The notes: generated from the sequence alone by a model not told the origin. A stretch of DNA of 64,000 bases from Clostridium tetanomorphum (GCF_017873215.1 NZ_JAGGKA010000001.1:363615-427614); one strand, 5' to 3'; positions 34,993 to 44,169 are shown, counted from the first letter of the stretch. Program-made: numbers and translations.

Positions 34993-35532
34993 ATGAGTAA
35001 AAATTCAAAAGTAGTAATACCAGGGAGATTAAGTTATACAAATTTATTTGAACCAAAAAGTATTAATGGAAGTGAGCCTAAGTATAGTGTTTCTATAATC
35101 ATACCTAAAGGTGATAAGAAAACTTTAACTATGATTCAAAAAGCAGTTGAAGATGCTAAAAAAGAAGGTATAGGTAAGTTTGGAGGAAAGATTCCTAAAA
35201 ACTTAAAAACTCCACTAAGAGATGGGGATATTGATAGACCAGATGATCCAGCATATGAAAACAGCTATTTTATAAATACAAATTCAAAAGATGCACCTCA
35301 GATTGTAGATAAAAGAATACAGCCAATTCTTGATAGAAGTGAGGTTTATAGTGGATGTTATGGAAAGGTAAGTGTTAACTTTTATGCTTTCAATGTAAAT
35401 GGAAATCGTGGAATTGCAGCAGGTCTTGGTAATGTTCAAAAGCTTCGAGATGGGGAATCTTTAGGTGGTCATAGTAGAGCAGAGGATGATTTTGAAATTG
35501 AAGAAGATGATGATGACGACTTTATGTCATAG
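34993..35532 (+). CDS. DUF2815 family protein, probable single-stranded DNA-binding protein
   Basis: ATG behind TAGGAGG. The 179-residue protein has an OB-fold-like pattern (RLSYTNLFEPKSINGSEPKY, VSIIIPKGDKKTLTMIQKAV) and a very acidic C-terminal tail (EIEEDDDDDFM), as in many single-stranded DNA-binding proteins. It always lies between DUF2800 and the family A polymerase in related phages. Role in replication/recombination is inferred from these features. Confidence 0.82.
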   Translation: MSKNSKVVIPGRLSYTNLFEPKSINGSEPKYSVSIIIPKGDKKTLTMIQKAVEDAKKEGIGKFGGKIPKNLKTPLRDGDIDRPDDPAYENSYFINTNSKDAPQIVDKRIQPILDRSEVYSGCYGKVSVNFYAFNVNGNRGIAAGLGNVQKLRDGESLGGHSRAEDDFEIEEDDDDDFMS

Positions 35533-35547
35533 AAATAAAATAACTTT

Positions 35548-35586
35548 TATGCAGCTAGAGCCTTATTGGCTCTTTGCCTTGCATAA
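35548..35586 (+). other. Hairpin in the leader of the DNA polymerase gene
   Basis: TTATGCA/TGCATAA (outer) and AGAGCC/GGCTCT (inner) can pair, ending right at the AAGGAGG site of the polymerase gene at 35602. It may attenuate or control translation. Confidence 0.4.
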
Positions 35587-35601
35587 GGAGGTAATGAAAA
35601 A

Positions 35602-37557
35602 TTGAAAATATTATCTATAGATATAGAAACTTTTTCTGATGTTGATATTGGTAAATGTGGTGTGTATCGTTATGCTGATAGTCCAAATTTTGATATTTTG
35701 TTATTTGGATACAGTATAGATGGTGGACTAGTAGAAGTAATAGATATGGCTAGTGGAGAAAAACTGCCACAGTTTATTATAGATGCAATAATTGATGATA
35801 ATGTTATAAAAACAGCTTTTAATGCTCAGTTTGAAAGGGTTTGTTTAATGAGATATCTTTCAAGATTACTAAATAAAAATATATACCTTCATCCATTTTC
35901 ATGGAGTTGTACAGAAGTACAGGCTTCAACACTAGGATTACCACTTAGTTTAGCAGGAGTAGGCAAAGTGTTAAAACTTGATGAGCAGAAAATGGATGAA
36001 GGTAAAGCATTAATTAGATATTTTTGCACACCTTGTAGAGCTACTGTAGCTAATGGTAGAAGAACAAGGAATATGCCCAAGGATGTTCCAGAAAAATGGG
36101 AGTTGTTTAAAAAATACAATGCTAGAGATGTTCAGGTGGAACTTGCTATTCGTGAAAAGTTAAAGAAGTATCCTATACCAGAAAAAGAGCAAGAATTTTA
36201 TGTACTAGATCAGAAAATAAACGATCTAGGATTATTAGTAGATAGAAAATTAGTAGAAGAAGCTATTTCTTGTGATAGGCAGTTTACAGTTGCAGCTACA
36301 GAAAAAGCATATGAATTAACAGGACTTGAAAATCCAAACTCTGTAGCACAACTGAAAGGTTGGCTAAAAGATAGGGGAGTTGAAGTAGAGAGCCTTTCAA
36401 AGAAAGCTGTAATGGATTTAGTAGAAGAAACAGAAGGAGAAGTTGCTGAAGCTTTAAAGTTAAGACTTTTAATGGCTAAAACTAGTGTTAAAAAATATGA
36501 AGCTATAGAAAGAGCAGTTTGCTCTGATGGCAGGGTTCATGGATTATTTCAGTTTTATGGTGCAAATAGAACTGGCAGGTGGAGTGGGCGTTTAGTTCAG
36601 TTCCAAAACCTACCTCAAAATCATCTTAAGGATTTAACTCTTGCAAGAGATTTAATAAAAGAAGGTAGATTTGAAGATGTAGAACTTTTATTTGGAAATA
36701 CACCTAGTGTTTTATCTGAACTTATTAGAACTAATTTTATTCCTAAAGAGGGGCATTGTTTTATAGTAGCAGATTTTTCAGCAATAGAAGCAAGAGTAAT
36801 TTCATGGCTTGCTGGTGAAAAATGGAGACTTGATGTTTTTGCATCCCATGGAAAGATATATGAAGCGGCTGCATCTATGATGTTTCATGTGCCTATTGAA
36901 AGCATTACTAAAGGAAGTCCACTAAGGCAGAAAGGGAAAATATCAGAATTGGCTTGTGGATATGGTGGTGGTGTTGGTGCTTTAAAATCTATGGGTGCTT
37001 TGGATATGGGAGTTGAGGAATCTGAACTTCAAGGTCTTATTGATAATTGGAGAACTGCAAATCCTCATATTGTGAAGTTCTGGTGGGATGTTGATAAGGT
37101 AGCTATTAAAGCAGTAAAGGAAAGAGGCATAGCATCTACACATGGAATTATTTTTACTTATAAAAGTGGAATGTTATTTGTTACTTTGCCATCTGGAAGA
37201 AATCTTGTTTATGTAAAACCAAGGATTGGATTAAACAAATTTGGTAGAGAAGGACTTACTTATGAAGGTATTGGAGCAACAAAGAAATGGGAAAGAATAG
37301 AAACTTATGGACCTAAAATTGTAGAAAATATTGTGCAAGCAACTTCAAGAGATTTATTGGCAGAAGCCATACTTAGATTAGATAAAGCAGGGTATAAAAT
37401 AGTTGCCCACGTACATGATGAATCCATATGTGAAGTACCTATAGGAGAAGGTTCTGTAGAAGAAATGTGTGCAATTATGGCAGAATCACCTAAATGGGTA
37501 AAAGGGTTACCCTTAAAAGCAGATGGCTATGAATGCAATTTTTATATGAAAGATTAA
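35602..37557 (+). CDS. Phage DNA polymerase, family A
   Basis: TTG start ten bases after AAGGAGG. The 651-residue protein has an N-terminal 3'-5' exonuclease-like domain (LSIDIETFSDVDIGKCG) and the family A motifs: SGRLVQFQNLPQNH region, motif A ADFSAIEARVISWLAGE (near 395) and motif C AHVHDESICEVP (near 615). It is shorter than host Pol I and lacks the 5' nuclease. It replicates the phage genome together with the VapE-like protein that follows. Confidence 0.92.
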   Translation: MKILSIDIETFSDVDIGKCGVYRYADSPNFDILLFGYSIDGGLVEVIDMASGEKLPQFIIDAIIDDNVIKTAFNAQFERVCLMRYLSRLLNKNIYLHPFSWSCTEVQASTLGLPLSLAGVGKVLKLDEQKMDEGKALIRYFCTPCRATVANGRRTRNMPKDVPEKWELFKKYNARDVQVELAIREKLKKYPIPEKEQEFYVLDQKINDLGLLVDRKLVEEAISCDRQFTVAATEKAYELTGLENPNSVAQLKGWLKDRGVEVESLSKKAVMDLVEETEGEVAEALKLRLLMAKTSVKKYEAIERAVCSDGRVHGLFQFYGANRTGRWSGRLVQFQNLPQNHLKDLTLARDLIKEGRFEDVELLFGNTPSVLSELIRTNFIPKEGHCFIVADFSAIEARVISWLAGEKWRLDVFASHGKIYEAAASMMFHVPIESITKGSPLRQKGKISELACGYGGGVGALKSMGALDMGVEESELQGLIDNWRTANPHIVKFWWDVDKVAIKAVKERGIASTHGIIFTYKSGMLFVTLPSGRNLVYVKPRIGLNKFGREGLTYEGIGATKKWERIETYGPKIVENIVQATSRDLLAEAILRLDKAGYKIVAHVHDESICEVPIGEGSVEEMCAIMAESPKWVKGLPLKADGYECNFYMKD

Positions 37558-37624
37558 GTATGTACTTAGCAAAAGGAAAGTACATCATAGAAAAAATAAG
37601 GGAAGAAAAGGAGGTAACAGTACC

Positions 37625-40012
37625 ATGAATTTTGTTATTTCAACTGGTAATAGCCGTAAAGATAAATTATGGAAAAAACAATCAGTAACTTGGGAGGAGT
37701 TTACAGAAAAACTTTCTCATACAACTGTTACAAGTGAAACCCAAGCAGAGTATAGAAAAATGAAAAAATTTCAGCAGGATAATGTAAAAGATGTAGGTGG
37801 TTTTGTAGCAGGAGAACTTAAAGATGGGAGACGTAAGAAGGAAAATGTTTTATCACGCTCCATGTTAACTTTAGATATGGATTATGCAGATGATGCAGAA
37901 GTAATAACTTCAGATATTGAAATGCTATATGATTATGCTTGTTGTATTTATTCTACTCATAAGCATACCAAAGATAAGCCAAGGCTTAGAATTATTATTC
38001 CTTTATCAAAAACTGTAAATGCAGATGAGTATCAAGCTATATCACGAATGATAGCAAAGCAAATTGGTATTGAGTTATTTGACGATACTACTTATGAACC
38101 AAATAGGTTGATGTACTTTCCTAGTACCTCATCTGATGGAGAGTATTTCTTTAAAGTTATTGATGGAGAATTTTTAAATCCGGATGATATTCTTTCTTTA
38201 TATAAAGATTGGAAGGATACATCTTTATGGCCTGTATCTTCAAGGCAAACAGCTATTATTGAAAAGACTATGAAAAAGCAGGAAGATCCTTTAAAGAAAC
38301 AAGGTATGGTAGGAGCATTTTGTAGAAGTTACACAATTATAGAATCTATAGAAACTTTTTTATCAGATATTTACGCACCTAGTATTATTCCAGATAGGTA
38401 TGATTATATTCCTGCTGATTCTGCAGCTGGGGTTATTATTTATGATAATAAATATGCATATTCACATCATGCTACAGATCCAGCCTGCAACAAACTTTTA
38501 AATGCATTTGACCTTGTAAGAATTCACATCTATGGAGATATGGATGAAGATGCAGATGAAAAGAAACAGTTACCATCTTATAAAGCAATGGTGGAATTTT
38601 GCAAAGAAGATGAAAAGGTGAAAAGGCAACTTTCAAAAGAACGTGAAGAAGAGGCTTTGGAAGAATTTAAAAATGATAATGAGTGGGAGCTTAATTTAGA
38701 ACTTAATAAAAATGGAACAGTTAAAGATACTCTTATTAACATAACAGAAATATTTCGTCATGACAGTATGTTTCAAGCTATAGCTTATAATGAGTTATCT
38801 CATACCATAGATGTTAATGGAGAACTTCCATGGAAACAAGTAAAAAAGGGATGGAATGATTCAGACCTTTCTTATGCCAAAGTGTATTTAGATAAAAAGT
38901 ATGGTATTTGGTCTCCTGGAAAGTTTAAAGATGCACTACTTGCAGGAGCATCAGAAAGAGCATTTCATCCAATTAAGGATTATTTCAATTCACTACCTAA
39001 GTGGGATGAAAAGGAAAGAGTAGATACACTTCTTATTGATTATTTTGATGCTGAAGATAACCCTTATACAAAAGAAGTTATGAGAAAAACTTTAGTTGCA
39101 GCAGTAGCTAGAATATATGAACCTGGTACAAAATTTGATTATGTTTTGATTTTAAATGGAGATCAAGGTATTGGAAAATCTACTTTCTTTTCTAAGCTTG
39201 CAGGAAAATGGTTTTCTGATAGTTTAACTATATCAGATATGAGAGATAAAGCTGCCGCAGAAAAACTTCAAGGATACTGGATTTTAGAACTTGGAGAACT
39301 TGCAGGTCTTAGAAAAATGGATGTTGAAACAGTTAAATCTTTTATAACTAGAACAGATGATAAGTTTAGACAAAGCTATGGAGTAACTGTTGAAAATCAC
39401 CCAAGACAGTGTATTATAGTTGGAACTACTAATGCAGAAAAAGGCTTTTTAAGAGATGTTACAGGCAACAGAAGATTTTGGCCTGTTCAAGTTAAATTAG
39501 GGAAAAAGAGTGTTTGGGATGAACTTACACAAAATGAAGTTAATCAAATTTGGGCAGAGGCAATTGTAAAGTATAAAGCAGGAGAAGAGTTAACTTTAAA
39601 AGGAGAATCAGCAGTAATGGCTTATCAGCATCAGCAAGAGGCTATGGAAGAAGATGATCGTGAAGGTCTTGTTAGAGATTATTTAAATACACTTTTACCT
39701 CATAATTGGGATGAGATGGACTTATTTCAAAGACGTAATTTCTTAGTTGGTGACAGCGAATTTGGTACTGAAACTTTAGTAGGTACTGAAACTTTAGTAG
39801 GTACTGTAAAAAGAGAGAGAGTATGCATTCAAGAGATTTGGTGTGAGTGTTTTGGTAAAAAGAAAGAAGATATAAAAAGAAGTGATTCTTTTGAAATACA
39901 AGGTATTTTAGTAAAAATAGGAGGATGGAAGCGTTATATGGGTAATAAATTTGGTAAAATGAGAATTCCTATTTATGGTCCACAGTTAACATATATAAGA
40001 GATGAAAACTAA
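37625..40012 (+). CDS. VapE-type primase/helicase
   Basis: ATG behind AAGGAGGTAACAGT. The 795-residue protein has an N-terminal primase-like region (SRSMLTLDMDYADDAE, THKHTKDKPRLRIIIPLSK) and a C-terminal superfamily 3-like ATPase with Walker A NGDQGIGKST near 513-520 and ILELGELAGLRKMD, GTTNAEKGFLRDVTGNRRFW. It serves as replication initiator/helicase of the prophage. Odd: a tandem copy of 7 codons makes FGTETLVGTETLVGTVKR near residue 715, in a region that is otherwise unique. Confidence 0.88.
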   Translation: MNFVISTGNSRKDKLWKKQSVTWEEFTEKLSHTTVTSETQAEYRKMKKFQQDNVKDVGGFVAGELKDGRRKKENVLSRSMLTLDMDYADDAEVITSDIEMLYDYACCIYSTHKHTKDKPRLRIIIPLSKTVNADEYQAISRMIAKQIGIELFDDTTYEPNRLMYFPSTSSDGEYFFKVIDGEFLNPDDILSLYKDWKDTSLWPVSSRQTAIIEKTMKKQEDPLKKQGMVGAFCRSYTIIESIETFLSDIYAPSIIPDRYDYIPADSAAGVIIYDNKYAYSHHATDPACNKLLNAFDLVRIHIYGDMDEDADEKKQLPSYKAMVEFCKEDEKVKRQLSKEREEEALEEFKNDNEWELNLELNKNGTVKDTLINITEIFRHDSMFQAIAYNELSHTIDVNGELPWKQVKKGWNDSDLSYAKVYLDKKYGIWSPGKFKDALLAGASERAFHPIKDYFNSLPKWDEKERVDTLLIDYFDAEDNPYTKEVMRKTLVAAVARIYEPGTKFDYVLILNGDQGIGKSTFFSKLAGKWFSDSLTISDMRDKAAAEKLQGYWILELGELAGLRKMDVETVKSFITRTDDKFRQSYGVTVENHPRQCIIVGTTNAEKGFLRDVTGNRRFWPVQVKLGKKSVWDELTQNEVNQIWAEAIVKYKAGEELTLKGESAVMAYQHQQEAMEEDDREGLVRDYLNTLLPHNWDEMDLFQRRNFLVGDSEFGTETLVGTETLVGTVKRERVCIQEIWCECFGKKKEDIKRSDSFEIQGILVKIGGWKRYMGNKFGKMRIPIYGPQLTYIRDEN

Positions 40013-40119
40013 AGCATATTTACAAGAACTAAATAATTGTTTCTAAGATACTTAAGATTAAAACAGGTACATTTTAAAAACTTGTACCAAAGGCAGATAA
40101 AACAAAGGCGTATTATATA

Positions 40120-40248
40120 TTAGTTCTTATGTTCTTATCTCTATTATAGAGTATGTATTTATATTATATATAGAGTATATAGGGTACGCACGTATATATA
40201 CGCACGCGTAAGAGTTTAAAACCCTAAGAAACAGCCTTTAAGAACTAA
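40120..40248. other. Candidate phage replication origin region
   Basis: In the 278-bp gap after the VapE-like gene, TTAGTTCTTA (40120) and TAAGAACTAA (40239) are inverted copies flanking a 27-bp strictly alternating purine-pyrimidine tract at 40184-40210 (GTACGCACGTATATATACGC then ACGCGTA). Several AT-only stretches lie between them. Such sequence melts or adopts Z-form easily. Its position inside the replication module suggests an origin, but no repeated initiator boxes were recognised. Confidence 0.35.
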
Positions 40249-40308
40249 AGATGGAAGGTAAAAATCATAATCTCAGCTATAGAAAAAAGCATGGGAGGTA
40301 AAAAAGTT

Positions 40309-40596
40309 ATGAGAGAAAAAGATATAGAGCAGAAGTTTATTACAGAAGTGAAAACAAGAGGTGGACTAGCATTAAAATTTATTTCTCCTAATGTGAATGG
40401 AGTGCCAGATCGTTTGGTGCTCCTACCTAAAGGTAAAATAGCATTTGTAGAATTAAAAGCACCAGGAAAGAAAATGAGACCTCTTCAGATAAAAAGAAAA
40501 ATACAATTAGAATCATTAGGATTTTTAGTTTATTGCATAGATAGGAAAGAGCAGATAGAAGGTGTTATAGATGAAATTGAAAAAAGTAGATTATAA
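40309..40596 (+). CDS. VRR-NUC domain nuclease
   Basis: ATG at 40309 is used because the ATG at 40291 belongs to CATGGGAGGT, the ribosome site. The 95-residue protein is a minimal VRR-NUC domain: EKDIEQKFITEVKTRGGLAL, NGVPDRLVLLPKGKIAFVEL with the D...ExK residues (PDRLVLL...FVELKAPGKK) and a final helix. Stand-alone VRR-NUC proteins occur in phage replication modules and cut branched DNA. It overlaps the helicase gene by 26 bp. Confidence 0.88.
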   Translation: MREKDIEQKFITEVKTRGGLALKFISPNVNGVPDRLVLLPKGKIAFVELKAPGKKMRPLQIKRKIQLESLGFLVYCIDRKEQIEGVIDEIEKSRL

Positions 40597-41950
40597 GCCG
40601 CATGGATATCAAGCTTTTTCAACAGAATTTATATTAAAACATAAATCAGCAGGACTTTTCTTGGAATGTGGTCTTGGAAAAAGTGTAATAACTTTAACTG
40701 CAATTGTAGAACTTATGTACAATATGTTTGATGTTTCAAAAGTTTTAGTAATTGCACCGCTTAGAGTAGCTGACACTACATGGCAAGATGAAATAGAAAA
40801 GTGGGAACATCTAAAATATTTAAAGCTTTCAAAGGTATTAGGAAGTAAGAAAAATAGGATAATGGCACTTTATAAAAAAGCAGATGTATATACCATAAAC
40901 AGAGAAAATGTTCCATGGCTTGTGGATTTTTATAAAAATGATTGGCCTTTTGATATGGTAATTATTGATGAACTTTCAAGTTTTAAATCTCCATCAGCTA
41001 AAAGGTTTAAAGCATTAAAGAAAGTAAGACATAAAATTAAAAGAATTGTAGGTCTTACTGGGACACCTGCACCAAATGGTTTATTAAATATTTGGAGTCA
41101 GATTTATCTTTTAGATGGTGGAGAGAGATTGGGAAGAACCTTTACTGGCTACCGCAATAGATATTTTCATCCACAAAAATATATAAATGGAGTTATTCCA
41201 GCAGATTATGTTATTAATGAAGATGCAGAAGAAAATATATATGAAAAGATTTCAGATATCTGTATCAGCATGAAGGCTCTTGATTATTTAAAAATGCCAG
41301 AGTGTATTTTTAATAAAGTTATGGTGGAGTTATCAGAAAAAGATATGAAACTATATCATAAGCTTGAAAGAGATTTATTATTACCATTTGAGGATAGTGA
41401 TGTTGATGCAAAAAATGCGGCAGTACTTTCTAATAAACTTCTGCAAATGGCAAGTGGTGCTGTTTATGATGAGTTTGGTGATGTTAAACTTATTCATGAT
41501 AAAAAGTTAGATGCACTAGAAGATTTGATAGAAGCAGCTAATGGTAAATCAGTTCTTGTGTATTATGGATTCAAACATGATAAAGATAGAATTAAAGAAC
41601 GTTTTGAGGTAGAAGAAATTAATACTTCAGATGATATTGCAAAGTGGAATGAGGGAAAAATACAAATTGCTATTTGTCATCCAGCATCTACAGGACATGG
41701 ACTTAATCTTCAAGAAGGTGGATGTACAATTATTTGGTTCTCTATGACTTGGAGTTTAGAACTTTATCAGCAAGCTAATGCAAGATTATATAGACAAGGA
41801 CAAAAGCATACTGTGGTGATTCACCATATCATAGCAAAAGATACAGTAGATGAAAAAGTTATACAAGCTTTAGAGAATAAAGATACAAGTCAAACTGCTT
41901 TAATTGATGCAGTTAAAGCAAGAATTAAAAAGCAGGAAGGGAGAGCCTAA
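40571..41950 (+). CDS. SNF2-like DEAD/DEAH-box helicase
   Basis: ATG within the end of the VRR-NUC gene. The 459-residue protein has Walker A ECGLGKSVIT (near 35), the DExx box IIDELSSFKSP (near 133), LTGTPAPNG, the C-terminal CHPASTGHGLNLQEGG and motif VI QQANARLYRQGQ. The order VRR-NUC then SNF2-like helicase is conserved in Firmicute phages, so the two probably work together in DNA repair or recombination during phage growth. Confidence 0.92.
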   Translation: MKLKKVDYKPHGYQAFSTEFILKHKSAGLFLECGLGKSVITLTAIVELMYNMFDVSKVLVIAPLRVADTTWQDEIEKWEHLKYLKLSKVLGSKKNRIMALYKKADVYTINRENVPWLVDFYKNDWPFDMVIIDELSSFKSPSAKRFKALKKVRHKIKRIVGLTGTPAPNGLLNIWSQIYLLDGGERLGRTFTGYRNRYFHPQKYINGVIPADYVINEDAEENIYEKISDICISMKALDYLKMPECIFNKVMVELSEKDMKLYHKLERDLLLPFEDSDVDAKNAAVLSNKLLQMASGAVYDEFGDVKLIHDKKLDALEDLIEAANGKSVLVYYGFKHDKDRIKERFEVEEINTSDDIAKWNEGKIQIAICHPASTGHGLNLQEGGCTIIWFSMTWSLELYQQANARLYRQGQKHTVVIHHIIAKDTVDEKVIQALENKDTSQTALIDAVKARIKKQEGRA

Positions 41951-41951
41951 T

Positions 41952-42374
41952 ATGAATGCAAAGGAGTATTTATCACAAGCTGTTTGGCTCGATAAAAGAA
42001 TAGATAGTAAACTTGAGCAACTAGAATCATTAAAGAGTTTAGCCATGAAAGTAAATACAGATATTACACAAGAAAGAGTATCAGGTGGACCTAATAGTAA
42101 AAGCCCAATGGAAAATGTAATGGTAAAGGTTATTGATTTAGAGTATGAGATTAATAAAGATATTGATAAACTGGTGGATCTTAAGAAAGAAATTATGGAA
42201 ACTATAAATAAACTTAGTGATTTGAATTATCAGTTACTTTTAGAGATGAGATATATTAACGGCAAGTGCTGGGATGATATAGCAAGCTCTATGAGATATG
42301 ATAGAAGTTCAATATTTAGGATTCATGGAAAAGCATTAAAAGAAATAGATAGATTAAAAGTTGAGACTAAATGA
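41952..42374 (+). CDS. DUF1492 family protein
   Basis: ATG at 41952 follows GAAGGGAGAG; a longer frame upstream overlaps the helicase gene and is not used. The 140-residue protein has a coiled coil (DLEYEINKDIDKLVDLKKEI) and a C-terminal helix-turn-helix resembling sigma region 4 (LLEMRYINGKCWDDIASSM, YDRSSIFRIHGKALKEI). DUF1492 proteins lie at the end of phage early regions next to HNH/terminase genes and are probable late-gene transcription regulators. Confidence 0.82.
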   Translation: MNAKEYLSQAVWLDKRIDSKLEQLESLKSLAMKVNTDITQERVSGGPNSKSPMENVMVKVIDLEYEINKDIDKLVDLKKEIMETINKLSDLNYQLLLEMRYINGKCWDDIASSMRYDRSSIFRIHGKALKEIDRLKVETK

Positions 42375-42410
42375 GACTAAATAAGACTGAATGCCACCAT
42401 GTATCTATGC

Positions 42411-42565
42411 TATAATATAAAGTGTAAAAGCATAGAAAAATTAAGAGCACCATATGCTGTAGTATATGCCGATGCTATATCGATTCGATTCTTAGGAAAC
42501 GCAGCATTCTTGATAACAACAACCCTTGGAGGTAAAACTCTAGAGGGTTTTTTCTATGCATAAAA
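42411..42565 (+). ncRNA. Candidate structured RNA with its own promoter and terminator
   Basis: TATAAT at 42411-42416 starts the interval. GCATAGAAAAA (from about 42430) and TTTTTCTATGC (ending about 42563) are inverted and would close the molecule; inside are ATATGC/GCATAT-type stems, and the end contains the terminator stem CCCTTGGAG/CTCTAGAGGG with six T (42523-42556). No open frame of size is inside. The -35 is weak. Upstream sits GAGACTAAAT three times in a row. Confidence 0.4.
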
Positions 42566-42585
42566 ATAAAGGATGGTGAAATAAA

Positions 42586-42939
42586 GTGCCAATGAAACCA
42601 TTAAAACCTTGTAGGTATCCAGGATGTCCTGAACTTACAAAGAATAAATATTGTGACAAGCATAAGAATTTACATAGAAATAAAAGAGAAAGTGCTGGAA
42701 GACGTGGCTACGATAGCAGATGGAATAAGATGAGGAAGATATTTCTAAAAAATAATCCTATATGTGTTGAGTGTAAAAAACAAGGCAGGATAACAAAGGC
42801 TACAGTAGTTGATCATATTATTCCTCATAGAGGAGATTATAAATTGTTTTGGGATGAGAGCAACTGGCAATCACTCTGTAAGAGCTGTCATGATAAGAAG
42901 ACAATGACAGAAGATAGGTATCAAGAATTTAAATATTAA
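42586..42939 (+). CDS. HNH endonuclease
   Basis: GTG start (ATG 42592 possible) after AAGGATGGTG. The 117-residue protein has two zinc-ligand Cys pairs (CRYPGCPEL; CVECKKQGR ... CKSCH) and the HNH core TVVDHIIPHRGDY ... WDESNWQSLCKSCHDKKT. Phage HNH proteins of this size are encoded next to cos and the small terminase and help cleave concatemers. A probable cos site is found 600 bp downstream. Confidence 0.92.
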   Translation: MPMKPLKPCRYPGCPELTKNKYCDKHKNLHRNKRESAGRRGYDSRWNKMRKIFLKNNPICVECKKQGRITKATVVDHIIPHRGDYKLFWDESNWQSLCKSCHDKKTMTEDRYQEFKY

Positions 42940-43001
42940 AGAATAATTAGGTGTAAATAAAAATAATTATATAGTATATCAATTATTTTGAGGGTGTTTT
43001 C

Positions 43002-43511
43002 TTGGAATCTAGGAAGCGAGATATTATAGAATTAGTAAACAGGGCAAAAGAAGAAATTGAAAAAATTAAGAAAAGTAGCATAGAAAACAAAGAAACTATT
43101 GATGAAATTAATAGTTTAAAAGTAAAATTAAAAGAAATAGAGGATGCATTAAAACCAAATCAACAAAACATAAAACGTAGGATAGCTAGTTTGAATTCAA
43201 TATTAGAAGAACTATCAGATATAAAGTCCGATATAGTTTTAAGTATGGAAGAAGAGATGTTTAATGTTATTGGAAAAAATTTATTAGATGGTATGGTACT
43301 TGAAAAAGTTGTAAACACTGAAAATTTAAAATCAATTATTTTTAAAGATGAAGAAGTTGGAAACATAGAGATCTTGGAAGATTGTAGACCTGATATTAAA
43401 ATTAGAGTTAAGGTATATAATAACGTTGACGAGTTTACAGTACAGGACCCATTTAAAATGTATAGTATAATTTCATTTATAAATACTAAGTTTAATTATA
43501 AACAAGAATAA
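43002..43511 (+). CDS. Hypothetical coiled-coil protein inserted between HNH and cos
   Basis: TTG start behind TTGAGGGTG. The 169-residue protein starts with ~85 residues of coiled coil (IIELVNRAKEEIEKIKKSS, EINSLKVKLKEIEDAL) followed by a beta-rich acidic domain (ILEDCRPDIKIRVKVYNNVDE). No family recognised. It does not resemble the terminase gene usually found at this position, and may be a morphogenetic 'moron' gene with its own function. Confidence 0.6.
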   Translation: MESRKRDIIELVNRAKEEIEKIKKSSIENKETIDEINSLKVKLKEIEDALKPNQQNIKRRIASLNSILEELSDIKSDIVLSMEEEMFNVIGKNLLDGMVLEKVVNTENLKSIIFKDEEVGNIEILEDCRPDIKIRVKVYNNVDEFTVQDPFKMYSIISFINTKFNYKQE

Positions 43512-43540
43512 TAAATATTAAGGTGAATGAGATTTTTTTA

Positions 43541-43620
43541 TGGGTAGGGGGGTTCAAACCTCTAAAGAGGACATGCCAAGGACCGCCGCCCCCTCTCGTG
43601 TGAATTTTCGCAGAATTAAA
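43541..43620 (+). other. Probable phage cos (DNA packaging) site
   Basis: The stretch has GGGTAGGGGGGTTCAAACC, CTAAAGAGGACATGCCAAGG, ACCGCCGCCCCCTCTCGTGT and GAATTTTCGCAGAATTAAAC in a row. It is sharply GC-richer than the surrounding AT-rich DNA. This pattern is, from memory of Firmicute cos phages, the one found between the HNH gene and the small terminase gene. The terminase gene itself is not present downstream. Confidence 0.55.
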
Positions 43621-43728
43621 CAAGGGGGATAGGTAAAAATCGCATAATATAAAGTTTAAATTAAGTAGCTACAGGTGTTGTGGTTACTTTTTTTATTGCG
43701 TAAAAGTTGAAGGAAAGGAGCAACTCAT

Positions 43729-44169
43729 ATGACAAGTGATGAAAAAGAAAAAATAAGAGAACTAAGATTAAAAGGCATGGGATATAAAAAAATTGCTAAC
43801 TTTTTAAATCTAACTAGAGATAGTGTTAGAGGATTTTGTAAGCGTAATGGGTTAGAAGGAAATTCATGTGTTGTTGCTCTAAATTTTCAAGAAAAGATGA
43901 AAAAAAATTTACTTTGCGCCTATTGTGATAAACCTTTAAAGCAAAATGGTAAAGGCAGAACTAGAAGATTTTGCTCTGATGAGTGTAGAAGAAAATGGTG
44001 GAATGAAAATCAAGATAAAAGAAATAGAAAAGAGACAGCATTTTATAAATATATCTGCGCTTACTGTGGAAAAGAATTTAGTGCTTATGGAAATAAAAAT
44101 AGAAAATACTGTAGCCATAACTGCTACATTAAAGATAGATTTTGGAGGGAAGAGGAAAATGGAATTTAA
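43729..44169 (+). CDS. HTH and zinc-finger protein
   Basis: ATG behind AAAGGAGC. The 146-residue protein has an N-terminal helix-turn-helix (EKIRELRLKGMGYKKIANFL, NLTRDSVRGFCKRNG) and two Cys4 zinc fingers: CAYCDKPLKQ...FCSDECRRKWW and CAYCGKEFSAYGNKNRKYCS. Genes of this type sit directly before ParB-methyltransferase genes in clostridial phages. It probably binds DNA and may regulate the late operon. The last 11 bp overlap the next gene. Confidence 0.75.
   Translation: MTSDEKEKIRELRLKGMGYKKIANFLNLTRDSVRGFCKRNGLEGNSCVVALNFQEKMKKNLLCAYCDKPLKQNGKGRTRRFCSDECRRKWWNENQDKRNRKETAFYKYICAYCGKEFSAYGNKNRKYCSHNCYIKDRFWREEENGI

Noticed and set aside
42411..42565. HEARO/IscB-type guide RNA before the HNH gene
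   Set aside because: The HNH protein is a small phage type without the RuvC and bridge parts of IscB, so a guide RNA is not expected.
43946..44158. N-terminal extension of the ParB-methyltransferase
   Set aside because: The extra 71 codons lie inside the zinc-finger gene in another frame, and a good ribosome site supports the ATG at 44159.
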